Under the pieces are notes generated by a model. The model was given only the letters and a program-made list of their open reading frames with translations. It was not told where the DNA came from and searched no databases. 64,000 nucleotides of DNA, from the NCBI GenBank assembly GCA_039588915.1, contig JBDGYV010000013.1:1-64000 (forward strand), read 5' to 3'. Positions within the stretch are counted from its first letter, which is position 1, and each line of letters begins with the position of its first letter. This document shows positions 55,358-63,207 of the stretch, in pieces. A program made the translations under genes and the position numbers. This DNA is from CAMYLR01 sp039588915 (lineage in GTDB: Bacteria > Gemmatimonadota > Gemmatimonadetes > JACCXV01 > JAHWKZ01).

Positions 55358-55942
55358 TCACGACGTCCTCATGCTTCTGGCCAGGGGCCAAAAAACAACC
55401 CACGAAGCAGCCGCGACGACGTAGAGACCCCACCCCGACGGAATCGCTTCGGCGACGGCAAAGACGATGCTGGCAAAGAAAACGATCCAACCCAAACCGG
55501 TCGATAGCAGCCCACGCCAGCGAACTGTCGCCGTCAACGCGATCAAACCGACGCTAAAGCTCGCTGCGCCGACGACAAAAACCGGGACAACGTAGCGACC
55601 GCTGCGATCGAAGAACTCAACTGGAGACGCCGCCGCAACGGGACCGATGCCGTCGGCACCGAGACCGGCTGCATGCAGGCCGGCCCCGACTGCCATGAGG
55701 GGAACAGCGATTCGATACGAGATCCCGGGTCCCGACGCGGAGATCCACCGGCCGATCTCAGCCGCAGCAGCGGCGGCTAGACCAAAGGAGACCGCCGCAA
55801 CGAGGTGACCCACGAGCCAGCGCGATTCCTGCGCGGCGGCCGCGGCGGCGGTGTGATCCGTGTAGTCCGACACGATCGGTATGAGCAACACACCGACGGA
55901 GAGCACAACCGGGAATGCGAACACCAACCGCGTGTTTACCAT
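55358..55942 (-). CDS. Integral membrane protein of unknown function
   Basis: 194-residue hydrophobic protein with about six predicted helices (starting near 6-26, 44-66, 75-95, 116-140, 146-165, 170-190) and short loops. Ala/Gly/Val-rich helices and few charges are the only visible features; no family motif is recognised. It lies between obg (18 bases) and icd (11 bases) on the same strand, so it is probably co-transcribed. It could be a DUF998-like or similar small membrane family; I cannot tell. Confidence 0.65.
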   Translation of the reverse strand: MVNTRLVFAFPVVLSVGVLLIPIVSDYTDHTAAAAAAQESRWLVGHLVAAVSFGLAAAAAAEIGRWISASGPGISYRIAVPLMAVGAGLHAAGLGADGIGPVAAASPVEFFDRSGRYVVPVFVVGAASFSVGLIALTATVRWRGLLSTGLGWIVFFASIVFAVAEAIPSGWGLYVVAAASWVVFWPLARSMRTS

Positions 55943-55953
55943 CTTCAGCCGTC

Positions 55954-57189
55954 CTACATACGGTCAATAATCGCGGTCGCAAACTCCGAGCACTTGACCT
56001 TGGTAGCACCCTCCATCTGCCGAGCTAAGTCGTAGGTCACGACCTTGTCACCGATCGCCGCTTCGAGAGCGTCTTCGATCTTCGACTTGACCTCACCCCA
56101 TCCCAGGAAATCGAACATGAACGCCCCCGATAGGATGACACTCCCGGGATTCACCTTGTCGAGCCCGGCATACTTGGGCGCCGTACCGTGAGTCGCCTCG
56201 AACACGGCCCACGCGTCTCCGATGTTCGCTCCCGGCGCCAAACCCAGACCACCGACTTGGGCGGCGGCCGCGTCCGACAGATAGTCGCCGTTCAGATTCG
56301 GCAGCGCGATCACGTCGTATTCGTCGGGCCTCAGCAATAGTTGCTGGAACATCGCATCCGCGATCCGGTCCTTTATGAGGGTGCGATCGCCGCGATCACC
56401 ATCGAGATCGGCCTCGGCAACCATCCGATCGCCAAACTCGTCGGCTGCCACCTCATAACCCCATTGCCGAAACGCTCCCTCGGTGAACTTCATGATGTTG
56501 CCCTTATGAACGAGCGTCACCGAGGACCTTTTCTTGTCCAGCGCATAGCGGATCGCTGCGGTGACCAACCGCTTGGTTTTGCGCTCGCTTATCGGCTTTA
56601 CCCCTATGCCCGCGTCAGCCGGGATCTCGGTTCCCATCTCCTCGTTCAGGAACTTGAGCACGCGCTGCTGTTCCGGGCTCCCTACCTCCCATTCGATGCC
56701 GGCATACACATCCTCGGTATTCTCGCGAAATACGACGACATCGAGCTTGCCCGGCTCGCGCATCGGAGACGGCGTGCCGGCGTAGTATCGGACAGGTCGA
56801 ACACAGCAATACAGATCGAGCCGTTGCCGCAAGGTGACGTTGAGTGATCGAATGCCGCCACCGACAGGGGTCGTCAGCGGGCCTTTGATCGCGACGCGAT
56901 AATCGCGAATGGCTTGCAGCGTATCGTCGGGCAGGTAGGAACCATCGCCATACTCGGCGACCGCCTTGTCACCGGCGAAGATCTCGAACCAACACACCGA
57001 CCGCTCTGTGCCGTAGGCCGATTTGACCGCAGCGTCGAAAACCCGACGCGCGGCAGACCATATGTCGGGTCCGATGCCGTCACCCTCGATAAACGGGATG
57101 ATCGGCCGATCGGGCGTTTTTACCCGAAACGCCTGGTCGTATCCTATGATCTCGCCGTCCGAAGGGGGCTTTAACCGTTCGTACGTCAT
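55954..57189 (-). CDS. icd: Isocitrate dehydrogenase (NADP-type)
   Basis: 411-residue TCA-cycle enzyme. The substrate-binding block GGGIRSLNVTLRQ contains the regulatory serine position of E. coli Icd, IEGDGIGPD starts the Rossmann-like region, and TEDVYAGIEWE and APKYAG fit the NADP-dependent prokaryotic type. ATG at 57189 is preceded by AAAGGAG and begins the conserved protein, so the longer upstream reading was rejected. gltA lies 91 bases upstream on the same strand. Confidence 0.94.
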   Translation of the reverse strand: MTYERLKPPSDGEIIGYDQAFRVKTPDRPIIPFIEGDGIGPDIWSAARRVFDAAVKSAYGTERSVCWFEIFAGDKAVAEYGDGSYLPDDTLQAIRDYRVAIKGPLTTPVGGGIRSLNVTLRQRLDLYCCVRPVRYYAGTPSPMREPGKLDVVVFRENTEDVYAGIEWEVGSPEQQRVLKFLNEEMGTEIPADAGIGVKPISERKTKRLVTAAIRYALDKKRSSVTLVHKGNIMKFTEGAFRQWGYEVAADEFGDRMVAEADLDGDRGDRTLIKDRIADAMFQQLLLRPDEYDVIALPNLNGDYLSDAAAAQVGGLGLAPGANIGDAWAVFEATHGTAPKYAGLDKVNPGSVILSGAFMFDFLGWGEVKSKIEDALEAAIGDKVVTYDLARQMEGATKVKCSEFATAIIDRM

Positions 57190-57280
57190 TTCCGTGCTCC
57201 TTTCAAGTATGCAAGATTCGAAGCGCAGCACAACGATACACGCGGAAGTGGAGCGTGGATTTGCGGGACCGGGCTGGAGA

Positions 57281-58423
57281 CTACCGCTTCTCGATCGGCG
57301 TGTAGATCAAATCGCTCGGCCCGACGTAGTTCGCGCGTGGCCGTATCAGTCGGTTGTGCCTGTATTGAGCCTCGACATGTGTGGCCCAACCGCTGATACG
57401 AGAGATCGCGAAGATCGGCGTAAACAGGTCGATCGGGATGCCCAGCGCATGGTACGTGGAAGCCGAAAAGAAATCGACGTTGGGATCGATCCCCTTTTCC
57501 GCTGCCATCGTCTCCACGATCTGTTCGCTCATCGTAAACCATTTTGGCTGCCCCGCGCGGGCGGTCAGATCTCGAGAGAATCGCCTCAGAATCGGCGCCC
57601 GCGGGTCCATTGTTTTGTAAACGCGATGCCCGAAGCCCATCACTCGCTCTTTGCGGCCTAGCATCGCTCGCACGAAGTCGGCCGGCTCGATCTCCCGCCG
57701 ATCGATATCGAGAAGCATCTTCATTACTTCTTGGTTCGCGCCGCCGTGCAACGCGCCCTTTAACGTTCCGACCGCAGACGTGACGGCGGAGTGAATGTCC
57801 GACAACGTAGCCGCCGTCACGCGAGCCGAGAACGTCGAAGCGTTCATCCCGTGCTCAGCGTGCAGAATGAGACACACGTCCATGACGCGTGCGTCCTCGG
57901 GATCTGGCTCGGTACCGGTCAGCATGTAGAGGAAGTTCGCCGCGTGAGCCAAGTCCTCTCGCGGGCTGACCGGATCGTGGCCGTTACGATGGCGCTCGAA
58001 GGCGGCCACGATGGTGGGGAACTTGGCCACCAATCGAATCACCTTCCGGCGCGTCGCCTCAGGTCCGATATCCTTGGCGTCAGGATCGAACAACCCTAGC
58101 GTGGAGACGGCTGTTCTCAACACCGCCATTGGCTGAGCGTTCTTCGGGTAGGCGCGAATGAGACCGATGATTTCGCTGTCCAACCGCCTGGCACGTATCA
58201 GTTCGGCGTTGAACTGGTCCAACTCCGAACGGTTTGGCAGAGTGCCGTCGAGCAACAACTTGGCGGTTTCCTCGAAAGTCGAATTCGCAGCTAGATCCTC
58301 TATCGAGTAGCCGCGATAAACGAGTTGCCCGGCCTGCCCGTCGACATACGATATTTCGGAGTCGGCGACAACAACGCCTTGCAAGCCAGTGATCGGCTTC
58401 TCTGCTGCAACAACTTCAGCCAT
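57281..58423 (-). CDS. gltA: Citrate synthase
   Basis: 380-residue enzyme condensing oxaloacetate and acetyl-CoA. The conserved histidines are in ILHAEHGMNAS and GFGHRVYKTMDPRA, with the ALHGGANQEVM substrate loop between them; the C-terminal Asp/Arg region is present. The length and the short N-terminus match the dimeric (Gram-positive/archaeal) type, which also includes 2-methylcitrate synthases, but the adjacent icd argues for a TCA role. It may have its own promoter; the 44-base gap to pyk shows nothing clear. Confidence 0.92.
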   Translation of the reverse strand: MAEVVAAEKPITGLQGVVVADSEISYVDGQAGQLVYRGYSIEDLAANSTFEETAKLLLDGTLPNRSELDQFNAELIRARRLDSEIIGLIRAYPKNAQPMAVLRTAVSTLGLFDPDAKDIGPEATRRKVIRLVAKFPTIVAAFERHRNGHDPVSPREDLAHAANFLYMLTGTEPDPEDARVMDVCLILHAEHGMNASTFSARVTAATLSDIHSAVTSAVGTLKGALHGGANQEVMKMLLDIDRREIEPADFVRAMLGRKERVMGFGHRVYKTMDPRAPILRRFSRDLTARAGQPKWFTMSEQIVETMAAEKGIDPNVDFFSASTYHALGIPIDLFTPIFAISRISGWATHVEAQYRHNRLIRPRANYVGPSDLIYTPIEKR

Positions 58424-58467
58424 GAAAAGCGAAGCTATCTGAGGGTTTTGGAGCCGTCAAACGGATT

Positions 58468-59934
58468 TCAAGAAGCGACTTGGCCATCTCCCAGACGCGG
58501 CTCGTCACCGATCCGATGCACCTTCATGAGATTGGTTCGACCGGCGACATCGAGCGGTGCGCCGCACACCACTACGATAACCTCACCTTCGCGCGCAAGG
58601 TTTTCGATCACCAGTCGCTTCTCCAGCTCCGAGATCAAGCGGTCGATTGTATCGGCGATCTCGGCGACCAACGGTTTGACCCCCCAGTGAATCGCCAGTC
58701 GGTTGCGAACCCGCTGGCTGGGTGTGAACGCGATCAATGGGACCGAGGGCCGGTACTTGGCCAACAGCCCTGCGGTCGACCCGGATTGGGTAAAAGCCAC
58801 GATGTACTTGGCGCCAACCTCTGCCGCGACAAGAGTTGCGGCGTCGCCGATCGCCTCGCCAAAGTCCTCGGTCGGCTCGGTTTCCCGACGGCGACGCCAG
58901 GGGGCGCGCTCGATCTCGAGCTCGGCGGCGACGATGATGCGCTCCATCATCTCGATCGCCTCCACCGGATGGTCGCCGGTCGCGGTCTCGGCGGACAGCA
59001 TGACAGCATCCGTGCCGTCGAAGATCGCATTCGCCACGTCAGAGGCCTCGGCCCGGGTCGGAGTGAGGCTGGTGGTCATCGACTCCAACATTTGGGTGGC
59101 GACGATCACCAACCGCTTGGAATCATTGGCACGCCGAATGATTTCTTTCTGCAGGATCGGCACTCGTTCCGGCGGTAACTCGACGCCGAGATCGCCGCGC
59201 GCGATCATGACGCCCGCGCCTTCGGCCAAGATTTCGTCCAGGTTGTCCACCGCCAGAGGCCGCTCCAGCTTCGCGATCACCGGCACTTCGCTGCCGTGCT
59301 TTCGCATCTCTTGCTTCAGCATCCGAAGGTCGTGGCCGCTGCGAACAAACGACAACGCCACGTAGTCGACTCCGTGCTCGCACCCAAACGCGATATCCTG
59401 ACGGTCTTTTTCGGTTAGCACTGGCGCGCTGATCTGCACACCCGGCAGGTTGATTCCCTTCTTCTCCTTGAGGACGCCACCTTCGAGCACGCGCGCTTTG
59501 ACGACATCGCTCTGGACCTGCTCGACGACTAGCACCAATCGACCGTCATCGAGGAGGATCCGATTGTCTGGTCTGACGTCTTGGGGCAATTCGCGGTATG
59601 TAGTTGTCAAGAGGTCTCGGGTTCCGACACCGTCACCGGCCTCCAGGTGGACCGTTTCTCCAGCCGCCAGCTCGATCGACCCGCCCTCGATCTTTCCGAT
59701 TCGGATTCTGGGTCCCTGCAGATCCTGGAGGATTGCGACCGGCCGATCGAGCCTCTCCGCGGTCTCACGCACCAATGCGATCGTGCGCGCGTACTCGCCG
59801 TAATCTCCGTGCGAGAAGTTGAGCCGAGCGCAATCTATCCCCGCGAGAATCATCGCCTCGAGCCGTTCGGGCGTTCTGCTGGCGGGGCCGAGAGTCGCCA
59901 AAACTTTGGTTCGGGTGGGCCGGGTCATCGCCAC
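58468..59934 (-). CDS. pyk: Pyruvate kinase
   Basis: 488-residue glycolytic enzyme. The N-terminal KVLATLGPASRTPERLEAMILAGID and ARLNFSHGDYGE, the ATP/metal block MIARGDLGVELP and the MLESM motif are all present, followed by the C-terminal regulatory domain. Two potential starts (Met1, Met3) lie three codons apart. It is the first gene of the minus-strand metabolic run; 62 bases separate it from the divergent tRNA-Ala. Confidence 0.96.
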   Translation of the reverse strand: MAMTRPTRTKVLATLGPASRTPERLEAMILAGIDCARLNFSHGDYGEYARTIALVRETAERLDRPVAILQDLQGPRIRIGKIEGGSIELAAGETVHLEAGDGVGTRDLLTTTYRELPQDVRPDNRILLDDGRLVLVVEQVQSDVVKARVLEGGVLKEKKGINLPGVQISAPVLTEKDRQDIAFGCEHGVDYVALSFVRSGHDLRMLKQEMRKHGSEVPVIAKLERPLAVDNLDEILAEGAGVMIARGDLGVELPPERVPILQKEIIRRANDSKRLVIVATQMLESMTTSLTPTRAEASDVANAIFDGTDAVMLSAETATGDHPVEAIEMMERIIVAAELEIERAPWRRRRETEPTEDFGEAIGDAATLVAAEVGAKYIVAFTQSGSTAGLLAKYRPSVPLIAFTPSQRVRNRLAIHWGVKPLVAEIADTIDRLISELEKRLVIENLAREGEVIVVVCGAPLDVAGRTNLMKVHRIGDEPRLGDGQVAS

Positions 59935-59996
59935 GAAGCTACCCGAATCGGGTTGACGATCCAGAGGCTCGCGATCTACCTTGGGTTTTGGTTTTC

Positions 59997-60072
59997 GGGG
60001 CTGTAGCTCAGCTGGGAGAGCGCCTGAATGGCATTCAGGAGGTCGTCGGTTCGATCCCGATCAGCTCCACCA
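59997..60072 (+). tRNA. tRNA-Ala(GGC)
   Basis: Plus-strand cloverleaf with acceptor GGGGCTG/CAGCTCC (one G-U), anticodon stem CCTGA/TCAGG and loop ATGGCAT (GGC), T loop TTCGATC, discriminator A and encoded CCA. A TTGACG hexamer lies upstream at 59953-59958, but no convincing -10 follows. Confidence 0.95.
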
Positions 60073-60124
60073 ACATCCCGACTACACTCATTCGAAAAAC
60101 GCTGACCACCGACGCTTGCGAGAC

Positions 60125-60751
60125 GTGGCTGTGATCCCGCAGGCCCAAACAGGGTCGGCCGAACGCCGCGCGTTGGCGGCGGTCACCGACCGGTCTACGA
60201 CCCGCTCTGGCGCGCGCGGTTGGAAGCTGGTCGCGGCCGGCGCGGGGTTGGTAGCGCTGGCGGCGATCGCGTTTGCGGTCCGCGAAGGGCAGCGCAACAC
60301 GAGGCTGGCGGCAACTCGAGCGGCCGCCGACGCCCGCGGCGACTCGCTGGCCGCGCAGCTTATCGTCCGCGATTCGCTGCTGGCGGTGGCCGCCAAGACC
60401 GAGGAGCTCACTGCCGTCTTGGCCGCGCCCGACGCGCACCGGCTACCGCTGTTTGGCGAGGGCGTGGCCCTCGGACGGCTGACTGCCAGCCAGGGCAAAG
60501 CGGTTATCGCCGCCACCGGAATGACCTCGGTGGGTGCCGACTCAACGTACGCACTGTGGCTCGAAAACGACTTCGGCACCCGGCTGTTAGCCGAGCTCGG
60601 GAACGCTCGCGAGGGTTGGCTCCTCACCGACTTGCCCGACGACGCCTTCCTGGTCGGCTGGGCCGCGCTGACGATCACCGTCGAACGAAAACCACCGGAC
60701 TCGCTCCCACAGGGAGAGGTCCTGCTCGAGTACCGCGGTTGGATGCGTTAA
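60125..60751 (+). CDS. RskA-like (anti-sigma-K domain) membrane protein
   Basis: 208-residue predicted bitopic protein with a short N-terminus, one membrane helix (about 35-55, LVAAGAGLVALAAIAFAV) and a C-terminal domain resembling the extracytoplasmic part of anti-sigma factor RskA (AAPDAHRLPLFGEG, GKAVIAATGM, STYALWLEND). The cytoplasmic zinc-finger-like region that would hold a sigma factor is absent, and no ECF sigma gene is encoded nearby, so a true anti-sigma role is uncertain. Starts are two GTG codons (60125, 60131); earlier readings run into tRNA-Ala. The gene lies between two tRNA genes. Confidence 0.62.
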   Translation: MAVIPQAQTGSAERRALAAVTDRSTTRSGARGWKLVAAGAGLVALAAIAFAVREGQRNTRLAATRAAADARGDSLAAQLIVRDSLLAVAAKTEELTAVLAAPDAHRLPLFGEGVALGRLTASQGKAVIAATGMTSVGADSTYALWLENDFGTRLLAELGNAREGWLLTDLPDDAFLVGWAALTITVERKPPDSLPQGEVLLEYRGWMR

Positions 60752-60818
60752 ATGACGCTTCCGAAAACCGGCACACCGCTAGCACCGCTCCAGGCGTCAC
60801 TCTAGCTTCTCGTTTCCA

Positions 60819-60905
60819 GCCGGGGTGGCGGAACTGGTAGACGCGCCGGACTCAAAATCCGGTGGCCGCGAGGCCGTGTGGGTTCGATTCCCTCCCCCGG
60901 CACCA
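60819..60905 (+). tRNA. tRNA-Leu(CAA)
   Basis: Plus-strand class II tRNA with acceptor GCCGGGG/CCCCGGC, anticodon stem CCGGA/TCCGG with loop CTCAAAA (anticodon CAA), long variable arm, T loop TTCGATT, discriminator A and encoded CCA. Confidence 0.95.
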
Positions 60906-60932
60906 GCCATGTAGAACATCGCTCGATGCTCG

Positions 60933-61598
60933 TTAGTTCGACCGCGGATCGCCCGGACGACGATCTGTGAATCGTTCGATCACCGCGTGCGAGCGGATCT
61001 GATCCGACATCGAGCGGGTGACGATTTCGGCCCGCGTTCCGACGTCGTCGAGCGCCAGCAACTCCTGCTTGGCGTCGACGCTCACCCGTAGCAGGGTGGC
61101 GCACCGATTCACCAGCGCCGCGTAGGGCAGCGCTTCGCTAAGGAAATCGATCGGCACCTGACCGCTCAGAACCTGTTCTCCGTACTGACGGGCGGTCATT
61201 ACCAAACCCGCCTTCTCCTCAGCTACTCTGGGGTCTTGTAAGTCGGGCAGGGCCTCGCCCAGGACCTCCAGCCGCGCGGTGAAATACTCGCCGGGCACGG
61301 CCTCAAACTCGCCAAGCGCCACCCGCGCCAGGCCGTCGAGAACGATGTTGTACCGGCCATCCTCCAATTCGTCGACCACCACTATTCGGCCGACCGACCC
61401 AATTGGGTGGACCGCGAGGTGTTCGCCGGCGGGTCGCTCCTCGCGTGCCAAGACCATGGCGATCAAACCGTCACCAGCCAGAGCCGCTGAAACCATCGTC
61501 ACGTAGCGGGGCTCGAACACGTGCAGCGGCAGGAACGTGTGCGGGAAGAAAACCACGTTCGCGAGCGGGAATACCGGGGCTTTCACCAGGGTTTTCAC
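60933..61598 (-). CDS. LON substrate-binding domain protein
   Basis: 221-residue protein with the LON N-terminal domain: PVFPLANVVFFPHTFLPLHVFEPRY near 8-32 and several conserved beta strands, without the AAA or protease parts of Lon. Stand-alone LON-domain proteins may act as adaptors, but their function is mostly unknown. GTG at 61598 gives a domain that starts exactly at the family boundary; a second GTG lies four codons later. It is divergent from the ZIP transporter gene. Confidence 0.82.
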   Translation of the reverse strand: MKTLVKAPVFPLANVVFFPHTFLPLHVFEPRYVTMVSAALAGDGLIAMVLAREERPAGEHLAVHPIGSVGRIVVVDELEDGRYNIVLDGLARVALGEFEAVPGEYFTARLEVLGEALPDLQDPRVAEEKAGLVMTARQYGEQVLSGQVPIDFLSEALPYAALVNRCATLLRVSVDAKQELLALDDVGTRAEIVTRSMSDQIRSHAVIERFTDRRPGDPRSN

Positions 61599-61648
61599 CG
61601 TCGCTTTCCAGCCTTCCACAGGACGGCTATGTTGGCCGCCCACAACGT

Positions 61649-62374
61649 ATGGGTCTCTTGCTGGCATTCGTGGCTGGACTGGGAAACCTGATCGGAGGCT
61701 TCCTGGTCAGCGTAAGGCACCGTTGGAGCCGGGTCATGCTGCAGCTCTTCGTCGCTGTCGGCGCCGGGTTCCTGCTGTCCGTCGCACTGCTCAGGATGCT
61801 GCCCGAGGCGCTGGCGCTCGAGCCGGAGCTGGCATTGCCGCTTGTCGTCACCGGATACTTTCTGACTCACGTCTTTGAGCACACGCTCGTTCCCCACTTC
61901 CACTTCGGCGAGGAAACGCACCACGAGGTGGTGCACGGTCGATCGAGCATCGCGGCGGTGTTCGGTCTGGGACTCCACTCGCTGTTTGACGGTGTCTCCA
62001 TCGCCGCCGGCTATGCGGTGTCACCGGCGCTCGGATGGCTGGTGTTCGTTGCCATCGCGCTTCACAAGCTGCCCGAGGGTTTCACTATTGCATCGATCGT
62101 CTTGGCCAGCGGGCAGCCACGCGGACGAGCGATGGGCGCTGCTACGCTGGTAGGTGGGATGTGCGTCCTCGGGGCTCTGACGTTGGCTGGGCGACCCGAC
62201 ATGGCTGGGGTCGGCTTGTCGCTCGCCACTGGCGTCACCCTGTACGTGGCGGCCACCGATCTCCTGCCGGAAGTCAACAAAGAGGTCGGTCACCATCTCG
62301 CGCTTACGGTTCTGGCGGGGGTGCTGCTGTACCTGTTGGCAAGCTGGACTCTCCAGCAGTGGGTTCCCGGTTAG
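61649..62374 (+). CDS. ZIP-family metal transporter
   Basis: 241-residue inner-membrane protein with eight hydrophobic helices and a His-rich cytoplasmic loop (HFHFGEETHHEVVH, about 90-103). The ZIP metal-site signatures are LGLHSLFDGVSIAAG (about 113-127) and ALHKLPEGF (about 143-151). Members carry Zn2+, Fe2+ or Mn2+; selectivity is not predictable. ATG at 61649 opens the first helix; earlier codons run into the divergent gene. The last 71 bases overlap the 3' end of a convergent gene. Confidence 0.88.
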   Translation: MGLLLAFVAGLGNLIGGFLVSVRHRWSRVMLQLFVAVGAGFLLSVALLRMLPEALALEPELALPLVVTGYFLTHVFEHTLVPHFHFGEETHHEVVHGRSSIAAVFGLGLHSLFDGVSIAAGYAVSPALGWLVFVAIALHKLPEGFTIASIVLASGQPRGRAMGAATLVGGMCVLGALTLAGRPDMAGVGLSLATGVTLYVAATDLLPEVNKEVGHHLALTVLAGVLLYLLASWTLQQWVPG

Positions 62375-63008
62375 CCACACCGGCCTGACCGCCGGCCGCT
62401 CGCGTTTGGTGGACCAGCCGATCGACGACCGTCAGCGCTAACGTCAATCGATCGACGAAGTTGAGCTCCTCGGGCCGCAGCTCGGCGCTGGGCAACGAGT
62501 CCACCTCTCCGACGGCGACACCAGCCGGAACCGTGACCGCAGTATTGCCGGTAACCAGTGTCCGCTCCTCGATCGGCGTATTGAGCTGTTCACCGGACTT
62601 CCTCTCGGGCGCTTCCGGAGCCACGCCCAATGCCGAGTCGGCCGCGCCGAGGATCGCGACCAGCTCTTCTAGGGTCGCCCGGACGCTGTCGGCCGCTTCA
62701 TCGGTGAAGAAGAGCGGCAGGGGCTGGCCAGCCAGCGAGTCGGCACGGGCTCGGAACTCCTCGAACATCTCGGTCGATAGGGTGTCCGCCTCCTCGGCCA
62801 CCGCCTCTTCCAGCGCCGCCGACCACGCGACTAGGCGCGAGAGGGCAGGCCAGTCGCGCAGCAGGACCTTTTGGTTGCGATAGATCTCGACTTCCAGGTA
62901 CTGCCGCCGAAAGCCGGGCGGGTCCTCGGACTCCTGACCCAGCGCCTGAGATCCAACGACCAGGCTGACGAGCATCGCCAACAGGAGGGGCAAACCTTTA
63001 TGGTTCAT
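62304..63008 (-). CDS. Secreted protein of unknown function
   Basis: 234-residue exported protein. A signal peptide covers 1-24 (cleavage near ALG-Q). The mature part is acidic and mostly helical (for example EEAVAEEADTLSTEMFEEFRARADSLAG), with a Ser/Pro-rich C-terminus; no family is recognised. ATG at 63008 begins the signal peptide. Its 3' end overlaps the convergent ZIP gene by 71 bases, so one of the two stops may be mis-set, though both reading frames look coding. Confidence 0.6.
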   Translation of the reverse strand: MNHKGLPLLLAMLVSLVVGSQALGQESEDPPGFRRQYLEVEIYRNQKVLLRDWPALSRLVAWSAALEEAVAEEADTLSTEMFEEFRARADSLAGQPLPLFFTDEAADSVRATLEELVAILGAADSALGVAPEAPERKSGEQLNTPIEERTLVTGNTAVTVPAGVAVGEVDSLPSAELRPEELNFVDRLTLALTVVDRLVHQTRAAGGQAGVANREPTAGESSLPTGTAAPPPEP

Positions 63009-63077
63009 CGGGGTATCTATCCTACGTCCGGTCCGAGGCGGCGTCAAAACGGCTAGAAACGCCTATTTAGTACCCTG

Positions 63078-63107
63078 TTGACAGGATCGGGGTCCATCGG
63101 ATATAAT
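63078..63107 (+). promoter_or_regulatory. Consensus promoter of the primary sigma gene
   Basis: TTGACA (63078-63083), 18-base spacer, TATAAT (63102-63107): a perfect match in both hexamers, with transcription starting near 63114. Confidence 0.85.
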
Positions 63108-63207
63108 ACTGCGATTTCTATATTTACGCGCTTTTCCGCGCACCCCGGCAAGTGTTGGAAAGCAGGCACCCAAAAAGATGGCAAATAAGCGCAAAAAGAG
63201 GACCAAC

